Positions 1 through 8,575 of a stretch of DNA of 64,000 nt are shown piece after piece; position 1 is the stretch's first letter, and every line of letters starts with the position of its first letter. Origin of the DNA: Leptidea sinapis. Lineage: Eukaryota > Arthropoda > Insecta > Lepidoptera > Pieridae. The notes beneath the pieces are model-generated. The model was not told the DNA's origin, did no database searches, and saw only the letters and a program-made list of their open reading frames with translations. The position numbers and the translations under genes were made by a program. The stretch lies in NCBI RefSeq assembly GCF_905404315.1, contig NC_066283.1:9486001-9550000 (forward strand), read 5' to 3'.

Positions 1-100
1 TTTTTCAAATCCAAGATGGCCGCCGCACAAAACTATGATTTCAGCAATATGGATATCGTACCCGAGGTTCTCGAGGGTGCAGAGAACGATTTTGTGATCA
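1..100 (+). repeat. Representative A-family monomer (100 bp)
   Basis: This unit serves as a ruler for the array. Positions 1-5 are a T-run, 11-24 the conserved box CCAAGATGGCCGCC, and 26-50 the family-specific AT-rich left half (CACAAAACTATGATTTC). The EcoRV palindrome GATATC lies at 52-57, ACCCGAGG at 60-67, the XhoI palindrome CTCGAG at 70-75, GCAGAGAACGATTTTG at 79-94 and the BclI palindrome TGATCA at 95-100. It has six CpGs and about 43% GC. The most common A copies differ by AATTATG in place of AACTATG. Related A subtypes end in GAAAGATTTTGTGGACA or GAAATATTTTGTGGACA. Confidence 0.95.
11..24 (+). promoter_or_regulatory. YY1-type binding-site motif, one per monomer
   Basis: CCAAGATGGCCGCC is present here and at the same place in most monomers. 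YY1 is known to bind AAGATGGC-type sites, and the human LINE-1 5' end uses CAAGATGGCCG. The same 11 bases occur here. Other units read CCGAGATGGCC (one change in the flank), AAGATGGCTGCC (still compatible with YY1 as known) or CCTAGATTGCC (core ATGG lost). The match is seen directly; binding in this organism is not known. The motif could be conserved only because the array is homogenised. Confidence 0.5.
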
Positions 101-197
101 TTTTTCAAATCCAAGATGGCCGCTCAAAAGTATGATAACTACATTATGGGTATAGTATCCGAGGTTATCGAGAGTGCAGAAAACAATTTTGGGATCA
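101..197 (+). repeat. 97-bp B variant with 3-bp deletion (B97)
   Basis: The tract GGCCGCCGCTC is shortened to GGCCGCTC, so this B-type unit is 97 bp. It also carries ATAGTATCCGAGG and the tail GAGAGTGCAGAAAACAATTTTGGG. The same short form recurs near 413, 4,597, 5,095, 7,283, 7,778, 9,579 (with GACGGCCGC), 11,168, 11,663, 13,455 and 58,345. It is nearly always preceded by an A unit, and often followed by a TTTTTAAATCCGAG unit with ACTAGATTATGGG. I found none between about 13.5 and 58.3 kb. Confidence 0.9.
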
Positions 198-296
198 TTT
201 TTAAATCCGAGATGGCCGCCGCTCAAAAGTATGATAACTAGATTATGGGTATCGTATCCTAGGTTCTCGAGGGTGCTGAGAACGATTTTGTGATCA
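198..296 (+). repeat. 99-bp B' variant with ACTAGATTATGGG and CCTAGG
   Basis: This unit opens TTTTTAAATCCGAGATGG, one base shorter than TTTTTCAAATCCAAGATGG, and reads GATAACTAGATTATGGG and TATCCTAGG. The change TACATT to TAGATT puts a stop into the frame that is open in ordinary B units. CCTAGG is an AvrII palindrome next to the CTCGAG palindrome. The subtype recurs through the first 15.6 kb and again after about 57 kb. Confidence 0.88.
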
Positions 297-592
297 TTTT
301 TCTAATCCAAGATGGCCGCCGCACAAAACTATGATTGCAGCAATATGGATATCGTACTCGAGGTTCTCGAGGGTGCAGAGAACGATTTTGTGATCATTTT
401 TCAAATCCAAGATGGCCGCTCAAAAGTATGATAACTACATTATGGGTATAGTATCCGAGGTTCTCGAGAGTGCAGAAAACAATTTTGGGATCATTTTTAA
501 ATCCGAGATGGCCGCCGCTCAAAAGTATGATAACTAGATTATGGGTATCGTATCCTAGGTTCGCGAGGGTGCAGAGAAAGATTTTGTGATCA

Positions 593-692
593 GTTTGCTA
601 ATACAAGATGGCCGCCGCTCAAAAGTATGATAACTACATCATGGGTATCGTATCCGAGGTTCCCGAGGGTGCTGAGAACGATTTTGTAATCA
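593..692 (+). repeat. Edge-restricted B subtype (GTTTGCTAATAC)
   Basis: This unit has GTTTGCTAATACAAGATGG in place of TTTTTCAAATCCAAGATGG, ACATCATGGG in the left half and GTTCCCGAGGG, which removes the XhoI palindrome. The GTTTGCTAATAC junction recurs near 9,760, 13,641, 14,738, 15,537, 62,931 and 63,529; at 15,537 it is followed by an ordinary B unit. I found none between about 15.6 and 62.9 kb. It is one of the best markers separating the outer parts of the window from its centre. Confidence 0.85.
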
Positions 693-1290
693 TTTTTCAA
701 ATCCAAGATGGCCGCCGCACAAAATTATATTTTCACCAATGTGGATATCGTGTCCGAGGTTCTCGAAGGTGCAGAAAACAATTTTGGGATCATTTTTAAA
801 TCGGAGATGGCCGCCGCTCAAAAGAATGATAACTAGATTATGGGAATCGTATCCTAGGTTCTCGAGGGTGCAGAGAAAGATTTGGTGATCATTTTTCAAA
901 TCCAAGATGGCTGCCGCACAAAATTATGATTTCAGCAATATGGATATCGTATCCTAGGTTCTCGAGAGTGCAGAAAACAATTTTGGGATCATTTTCAAAT
1001 CCAAAATGGCCGCCGCTCAAAAGTATGATAACTACATTATGGGTATCGTATCCCACGTTCTCGAGGGTGCTGAGAACGATTTTGTGATCATTTTTCCAAT
1101 CCAAGATGGCCGCCGCTCAAAAGTATGATAACTACATTATGGGTATCGTAACCCAGGTTATCAAGGGTGCTGAGAACAATTTTGTGATCATATTTCAAAT
1201 CCAAGATGGCCGCCGCACAAAATTATGATTTCAGCAAAATGGATATCGTACCCGAGGTTCTCGAGGGTGCAGAGAACGATTTTGTGATCA

Positions 1291-1390
1291 TTTTTCAAAT
1301 CCAAGATGGCCGCCGCTCAAAAGTATGATAACTTCATTATGGGTATCGTATCAGAGGTTCTCGAGGGTGCTGAGAACGATTTTGTGATCA
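1291..1390 (+). repeat. Representative B-family monomer (100 bp)
   Basis: The left half is the B type, CGCTCAAAAGTATGATAAC, followed by ATTATGGGTATCG. The right half here is GTATCAGAGG; elsewhere it is GTATCCCAGG or GTAACCCAGG. After the shared CTCGAGGGTG the B tail reads CTGAGAACGATTTTG where A has CAGAGAACG. B therefore differs from A in two separate tracts, with the AAGATGGCCGCC and GAGGTTCTCGAGGGTG boxes common to both. Between 1,091 and 1,690 A and B units alternate in an exact 100-bp register, giving a 200-bp dimer there, but alternation is not kept across the array. Confidence 0.93.
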
Positions 1391-1989
1391 TTTTTCAAAT
1401 CCAAGATGGCCGCCGCACAAAATTATGATTTCTGCAATATGGATATCGTACCCGAGGTTCTCGAGGGTGCAGAGAAATATTTTGTGGACAGTTTTCAAAT
1501 CCAAGATGGCCGCCGCTCAAAAGTATGATAACTACATTATGGGTATCGTAACCCAGGTACTCGAAGGTGCTGAGAACAGTTTTGTGATAATTTTTCAAAT
1601 CCAAGATGGCCGCAACACAAAATTATGATTTCAGCAATATGTATATCGTGTCCGAGGTTCTCGAGAGTGAAGAAAACAATTTTGGGATCATTTTTAAATC
1701 CGAGATGGCCGCCGCTCAAAAGTATGATGACTAGATTATGAGTATCGTATCAGAGGTTCTCGAGGGTGCTGAGAACGATTTTGTGATCATTATTCAAATC
1801 CTAGATTGCCGCCGCACAAAATTATGATTTCAGCAATATGGATATCGTACCCGAGGTTCTCGAGGGTGCAGAGAAATATTTTGTGGACAGTTTTCCAATC
1901 CAAGATGGCCGCCGCACAAAATTATATTTTCACCAATGTGGGTATCGTAACCCAGGTTCTCGAGGGTGCTGAGAACAATTTTGTGATAA

Positions 1990-2089
1990 TTTTTCAAATC
2001 CAAGATGGCCGCCGCACAAAAATATGTATTCAGCAATATGTATATCGTGTCCGAGGTTCTCGAGAGTGAAGAAAACAATTTTGGGATCA
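1990..2089 (+). repeat. A'' subtype monomer (AAAATATGTATTCAGC)
   Basis: The left half reads CACAAAAATATGTATTCAGC and the right half CGTGTCCGAGG, with tail GTGAAGAAAACAATTTTGGGATCA (stated here as tail of subtype, positions 2,066-2,089). It lacks the ACCCGAGG block of ordinary A. It is almost always followed by a TTTTTAAATCCGAG unit. In the central region the same left half is followed by GAAATCAATTTTGGG instead. A sister form, A' (TATATTTTCACCAATGTGG), is seen at 693-792. Confidence 0.88.
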
Positions 2090-2188
2090 TTTTTAAATCC
2101 GAGATGGCCGCCGCTCAAAAGTATGATGACTAGATTATGAGTATCGTATCAGAGGTTCTCGAGGGTGCTGAGAACGATTTTGTGATCA
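2090..2188 (+). repeat. 99-bp B subtype (GATGACTAGATTATG) before a broken YY1-type box
   Basis: This unit reads GATGACTAGATTATGAG and GTATCAGAGG, ends GATCATTATTC, and is followed by CAAATCCTAGATTGCCGCC at the start of the next unit. The usual CCAAGATGGCC box of that next unit is thus CCTAGATTGCC. The pair recurs many times, for example near 2,723, 4,220, 9,190, 13,080, 16,370, 20,355, 25,540 and 45,730, and the two members stay linked. Confidence 0.88.
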
Positions 2189-3119
2189 TTATTCAAATCC
2201 TAGATTGCCGCCGCACAAAATTATGATTTCAGCAATATGGATATCGTACCCGAGGATCTTGAGGGTGCAGAGAAAGATTTTGTGGACAGTTTTCAAATCC
2301 AAGATGGCCGCCGCTCAAAAGTATGATAACTACATAATGGGTATCTTATCCCAGGTTCTCGAGGGTGCTGAGAACGATTTTGTGATCATTTTTCTAATCC
2401 AAGATGGCCGCCGCACAAAATTATATTTTCACCAATGTGGATATCGTGTCCGAGGTTCTCGAAGGTGCAGAAAACAATTTTGGGATCATTTTTAAATCGG
2501 AGATGGTCGCCGCTCAAAAGAATGATAACTAGATTATGGGAATCGTATCCTAGGTTCTCGAGGGTGCAGAGAAAGATTTGGTGATCATTTTTCAAATCCA
2601 AGATGGCTGCCGCACAAAATTATGATTTCAGCAATATGGATATCGTATCCTAGGTTCTCGAGAGTGCAGAAAACAATTTTGGGATCATTTTCAAATCCAA
2701 GATGGCCGCCGCTCAAAAGTATGATGACTAGATTATGAGTATCGTATCAGAGGTTCTCGAGGGTGCTGAGAACGATTTTGTGATCATTATTCAAATCCTA
2801 GATTGCCGCCGCACAAAATTATGATTTCAGCAATATGGATATCGTACCCGAGGATCTTGAGGGTGCAGAGAAAGATTTTGTGGACAGTTTTCAAATCCAA
2901 GATGGCCGCCGCTCAAAAGTATGATAACTACATTATGGGTATCTTATCCCAGGTTCTCGAGGGTGCTGATAACGATTTTGTGATCATTTTTCTAATCCAA
3001 GATGGCCGCCGCACAAAATTATATTTTCACCAATGTGGATATCGTGTCCGAGGTTCTCGAAGGTGCAGAAATCAATTTTGGGATCATTTTTAAATCGGAG
3101 ATGGCCGCCGCTCAAAAGA
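2107..3119 (+). repeat. 598-bp (6-monomer) HOR, about 1.7 copies
   Basis: Markers at 2,125, 2,205 and 2,386 recur at 2,723, 2,803 and 2,984, an offset of 598 bp or six monomers. The order includes the GATGACTAG unit, the A unit after CCTAGATTGCC, a B unit with ATCTTATCCC and an A' unit with ACCAATGTGG. The copies part company at about 3,120, where the second has AATGATAACTACATT in place of AATGATAACTAGATT. Confidence 0.82.
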
Positions 3120-6100
3120 ATGATAACTACATTATGGGTATCGTATCCCAGGTTCTCGAGGGTGCTGAGAACGATTTTGTGATCATTTTTCCAATCCAAG
3201 ATGGCCGCCGCTCAAAAGTATGATAACTACATTATAGGTATCGTAGCCCAGGTTCTCGAGGGTGCTGAGAACAATTTTGTTATAATTTTTCAAATCCAAG
3301 ATGGCCACCGCTCAAATGTATGATAACTACATTATGGGTATAGTATCCGAGGTTCTCGTGAGTCCTGAGAACGATTTTGTGATCATTTTTCTAATCCAAG
3401 ATGGCCGCCGCACAAAATTTTATTTTCACCAATGTGGATATCGTGTCCGAGGATCTCGAGGGTGCAGAAAACAATTTTGGGATCATTTTTAAATCCGAGA
3501 TAGCCGCCGCTCAAAATTATGATTTCAGCAATATGGATATCGTATCCTAGGTTCTCGAGAGTGCAGAAAACAATTTTGGTATCATTTTCAAATCCAAGAT
3601 GGCCGCCGCTCAAAAGTATGATAACTACATTATGGGTATCGTAACCCAGGTTATCAAGGGTGCTGAGAACAATTTTGTGATCATATTTCAAATCCAAGAT
3701 GGCCGCCGCACAAAATTATGATTTCAGCAAAATGGATATCGTACCCGAGGTTCTCGAGGGTGCAGAGAACGATTTTGTGATCATTTTTCAAATCCAAGAT
3801 GGCCGCCGCTCAAAAGTATGATAACTTCATTATGGGTATCGTATCAGAGGTTCTCGAGGGTGCTGAGAACGATTTTGTGATCATTTTTCAAATCCAAGAT
3901 GGCCGCCGCACAAAATTATGATTTCTGCAATATGGATATCGTACCCGAGGTTCTCGAGGGTGCAGAGAAAGATTTTCTGGACAGTTTTCAAATCCAAGAT
4001 GGCCGCCGCTCAAAAGTATGATAACTACATTATGGGTATCGTAACCCAGGTTCTCGAGGGTGCTGAGAACAGTTTTGTGATAATTTTTCAAATCCAAGAT
4101 GGCCGCCGCACAAAAATATGTATTCAGCAATATGTTTATCGTGTCCGAGGTTCTCGAGAGTGAAGAAAACAATTTTGGGATCATTTTTAAATCCGAGATG
4201 GCCGCCGCTCAAAAGTATGATGACTAGATTATGGGTATCGTATCAGAGGTTCTCGAGGGTGCTGAGAACGATTTTGTGATCATTATTCAAATCCTAGATT
4301 GCCGCCGCACAAAATTATGATTTCAGCAATATGGATATCGTACCCGAGGTTCTCGAGGGTGCAGAGAAAGATTTTGTGGACAGTTTTCAAATCCAAGATG
4401 GCCGCCGCTCAAAAGTATGATAACTACATTATGGGTATCTTATCCCAGGTTCTCGAGGGTGCTGATAACGATTTTGTGATCATTTTTCTAATCCAAGATG
4501 GCCGCCGCACAAAATTATGATTTCAGCAATATGGATATCGTACCCGAGGTTCTCGAGGGTGCAGAGAACGATTTTGTGATCATTTTTCAAATCCAAGATG
4601 GCCGCTCAAAAGTATGATAACTACATTATGGGTATCGCATCCGAGGTTCTCGAGAGTGCAGAAAACAATTTTGGGATCATTTTCAAATCCAAGATGGCCG
4701 CCGCTCAAAAGTATGATAACTACATTATGGATATCGTATCAGAGGTTCTCGAGGGTGCTGAGAACGATTCTGTGATCAGTTTACAAATCCAAGGTGGCCG
4801 CCACACAAAATTATGATTTCAGCAATATGGATATCGTACCCGAGGTTCTCCAGGGTGCAGAGAACGATTTGGTGATCATTTTTCAAATCCAAGGTGGCCG
4901 CCGCACAAAACAATAATTTCAGCAATATGGATATCGTATCCCAGGTTCTCGAGGAAGCTGAGAACAATTTTGTGATCATTTTTCAAATCCAAGATGGCCG
5001 CCGCACAAAACTATGATTTCAGCAATATGGATATCGTACCCGAGGTTCTTGAGGGTGCAGAGAACGATTTTGTGATCATTTTTCAAATCCAAGATGGCCG
5101 CTCAAAAGTATGATAACTACATTATGGGTATAGTATCCGAGGTTATCGAGAGTGCAGAAAACAATTTTGGGATCATTTTTAAATCCGAGATGGCCGCCGC
5201 TCAAAAGTATGATAACTAGATTATGGGTATCGTATCCTAGGTTCTCGAGGGTGCTGAGAACGATTTTGTGATCATTTTTCTAATCCAAGATGGCCGCCGC
5301 ACAAAACTATGATTTCAGCAATATGGATATCGTATCCTAGGTTCTCGAGAGTGCAGAAAACAATTTTGGGATCATTTTCAAATCCAAGATGGCCGCCGCT
5401 CAAAAGTATGATAACTACATTATGGGTATCGTATCCCAGGTTCTCGAGGGTGCTGAGAACAATTTTGGGATCATTTTCAAATCCAAGATGGCCGCCGCTC
5501 AAAAGTATGATAACTACATTATGGGTATCGTATCCCAGGTTCTCGAGGGTGCTGAGAACGATTTTGTGATCATTTTTCCAATCCAAGATGGCCGCCGCTC
5601 AAAAGTATGATAACTACATTATGGGTATCGTATCCCAGGTTCTGGAGGGTGAAGAAATCAATTTTGGGATCATTTTTAAATCCGATATGGCCGCCGCTCA
5701 AACGTATGATCACTAGATTATGGATATCGTACCCGAGGTTCTCGAGGGTGTAGAGAAAGATTTTTTGGACAGTTTTCAAATCCAAGATGGCCGCCGCTCA
5801 AAAGTATGATAACTACATTATGGGTATCGTATCCCAGGTTCTCGAGGGTGCTGAGAACGATTTAGTGATCATTTTTCCAATCCAAGATGGCCGCCGCTCA
5901 AAAGTATGATAACTACATTATGGGTATCGTAGCCCAGGTTCTCGAGGGTGCTGAGAACAATTTTGTTATAATTTTTCAAATCCAAGATGGCCACCGCTCA
6001 AATGTATGATAACTACATTATGGGTATAGTATCCGAGGTTCTCGTGAGTCCTGAGAACGATTTTGTGATCATTTTTCTAATCCAAGATGGCCGCCGCACA

Positions 6101-8575
6101 AAATTTTATTTTCACCAATGTGGATATCGTGTCCGAGGATCTCGAGGGTGCAGAAAACAATTTTGGGATCATTTTTAAATCCGAGATAGCCGCCGCTCAA
6201 AATTATGATTTCAGCAATATGGATATCGTATCCTAGGTTCTCGAGAGTGCAGAAAACAATTTTGGTATCATTTTCAAATCCAAGATGGCCGCCGCTCAAA
6301 AGTATGATAAATACATTATGGGTATCGTAACCCAGGTTATCAAGGGTGCTGAGAACAATTTTGTGATCATATTTCAAATCCAAGATGGCCGCCGCACAAA
6401 ATTATGATTTCAGCAAAATGGATATCGTACCCGAGGTTCTCGAGGGTGCAGAGAACGATTTTTTGATCATTTTTCAAATCCAAGATGGCCGCCGCTCAAA
6501 AGTATGATAACTTCATTATGGGTATCGTATCAGAGGTTCTCGAGGGTGCTGAGAACCATTTTGTGATCATTTTTCAAATCCAAGATGGCCGCCGCACAAA
6601 ATTATGATTTCTGCAATATGGATATCGTACCCGAGGTTCTCGAGGGTGCAGAGAAAGATTTTCTGGACAGTTTTCAAATCCAAGATGGCCGCCGCTCAAA
6701 AGTATCATAACTACATTATGGGTATCGTAACCCAGGTTCTCGAGGGTGCTGAGAACAGTTTTGTGATAATTTTTCAAATCCAAGATGGCCGCCGCACAAA
6801 AATATGTATTCAGCAATATGTTTATCGTGTCCGAGGTTCTCGAGAGTGAAGAAAACAATTTTGGGATCATTTTTAAATCCGAGATGGCCGCCGCTCAAAA
6901 GTATGATGACTAGATTATGAGTATCGTATCAGAGGTTCTCGAGGGTGCTGAGAACGATTTTGTGATCATTATTCAAATCCTAGATTGCCGCCGCACAAAA
7001 TTATGATTTCAGCAATATGGATATCGTACCCGAGGATCTCGAGGGTGCAGAGAAAGATTTTGTGGACAGTTTTCAAATCCAAGATGGCCGCCGCTCAAAA
7101 GTATGATAACTACATTATGGGTATCTTATCCCAGGTTCTCGAGGGTGCTGATAACGATTTTGTGATCATTTTTCTAATCCAAGATGGCCGCCGCACAAAA
7201 TTATGATTTCAGCAATATGGATATCGTACCCGAGGTTCTCGAGGGTGCAGAGAACGATTTTGTGATCATTTTTCAAATCCAAGATGGCCGCTCAAAAGTA
7301 TGATAACTACATTATGGGTATCGCATCCGAGGTTCTCGAGAGTGCAGAAAACAATTTTGGGATCATTTTCAAATCCAAGATGGCCGCCGCTCAAAAGTAT
7401 GATAACTACATTATGGATATCGTATCAGAGGTTCTCGAGGGTGCTGAGAACGATTCTGTGATCAGTTTACAAATCCAAGGTGGCCGCCACACAAAATTAT
7501 GATTTCAGCAATATGGATATCGTACCCGAGGTTCTCCAGGGTGCAGAGAACGATTTGGTGATCATTTTTCAAATCCAAGGTGGCCGCCGCACAAAACAAT
7601 AATTTCAGCAATATGGATATCGTATCCCAGGTTCTCGAGGAAGCTGAGAACAATTTTGTGATCATTTTTCAAATCCAAGATGGCCGCCGCACAAAACTAT
7701 GATTTCAGCAATATGGATATCGTACCCGAGGTTCTCGAGGGTGCAGAGAACGATTTTGTGATCATTTTTCAAATCCAAGATGGCCGCTCAAAAGTATGAT
7801 AACTACATTATGGGTATAGTATCCGAGGTTCTCGAGAGTGCAGAAAACAATTTTGGGATCATTTTTAAATCCGAGATGGCCGCCGCTCAAAAGTATGATA
7901 ACTAGATTATGGGTATCGTATCCTAGGTTCTCGAGGGTGCTGAGAACGATTTTGTGATCATTTTTCTAATCCAAGATGGCCGCCGCACAAAATTATGATT
8001 TCAGCAATATGGATATCGTATCCTAGGTTCTCGAGAGTGCAGAAAACAATTTTGGGATCATTTTCAAATCCAAGATGGCCGCCGCTCAAAAGTATGATAA
8101 CTACATTATGGGTATCGTATCCCAGGTTCTCGAGGGTGCTGAGAACAATTTTGGGATCATTTTCAAATCCAAGATGGCCGCCGCTCAAAAGTATGATAAC
8201 TACATTATGGGTATCGTATCCCAGGTTCTCGAGGGTGCTGAGAACGATTTTGTGATCATTTTTCCAATCCAAGATGGCCGCCGCTCAAAAGTATGATAAC
8301 TACATTATGGGTATCGTATCCCAGGTTCTGGAGGGTGAAGAAATCAATTTTGGGATCATTTTTAAATCCGATATGGCCGCCGCTCAAACGTATGATCACT
8401 AGATTATGGATATCGTACCCGAGGTTCTCGAGGGTGTAGAGAAAGATTTTTTGGACAGTTTTCAAATCCAAGATGGCCGCCGCTCAAAAGTATGATAACT
8501 ACATTATGGGTATCGTATCCCAGGTTCTCGAGGGTGCTGAGAACGATTTAGTGATCATTTTTCCAATCCAAGATG
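3120..8575 (+). repeat. 2,686-bp HOR (27 monomers), two copies
   Basis: Positions 3,120-5,805 repeat as 5,806-8,491, and similarity continues to about 8,575. The offset is constant at 2,686 bp through markers at 3,301, 3,888, 4,299, 4,598, 5,272 and 5,570. The copies are nearly identical; examples of differences are C at 3,625 against A at 6,311, and TTTTGTGATC near 3,777 against TTTTTTGATC near 6,463. The unit includes the edge-type B97 cassettes and three consecutive B units in which the following T-run is shortened. Confidence 0.88.

Larger units (their letters stand above)
1..2106 (+). repeat. Mixed, older-looking leading segment
   Basis: The segment opens with two A-B97-B' trimers (1-296 and 297-592), then the edge-restricted subtype at 593, an A' unit at 693, and a run of strict 100-bp A/B alternation at 1,091-1,690. 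A four-monomer tandem repeat with 399-bp offset links 1,726 to 2,125. Adjacent monomers differ a good deal and no long HOR is apparent. Confidence 0.75.

Noticed and set aside
52..57. GATATC, CTCGAG and TGATCA palindromes as functional operators
   Set aside because: They are restriction-site-sized palindromes expected in a fixed 100-bp sequence. They are useful for ladder digests but give no evidence of function.
64..76. GGTTCTCGAGG as a tRNA or SINE B box (GGTTCGANNCC)
   Set aside because: It has an extra base and mismatched end, and no A box or cloverleaf arms lie at the right distance.
64..84. Heat-shock element around TTCTCGAG
   Set aside because: Only one pair of inverted units has the right spacing, with GAG for GAA; a working element needs three.
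608..799. ATGGCCGCCGC as a translation start with an alanine-rich N-terminus
   Set aside because: The ATG belongs to the AAGATGGCCGCC box found in nearly every monomer and is followed by stops or frame shifts within one to three units.
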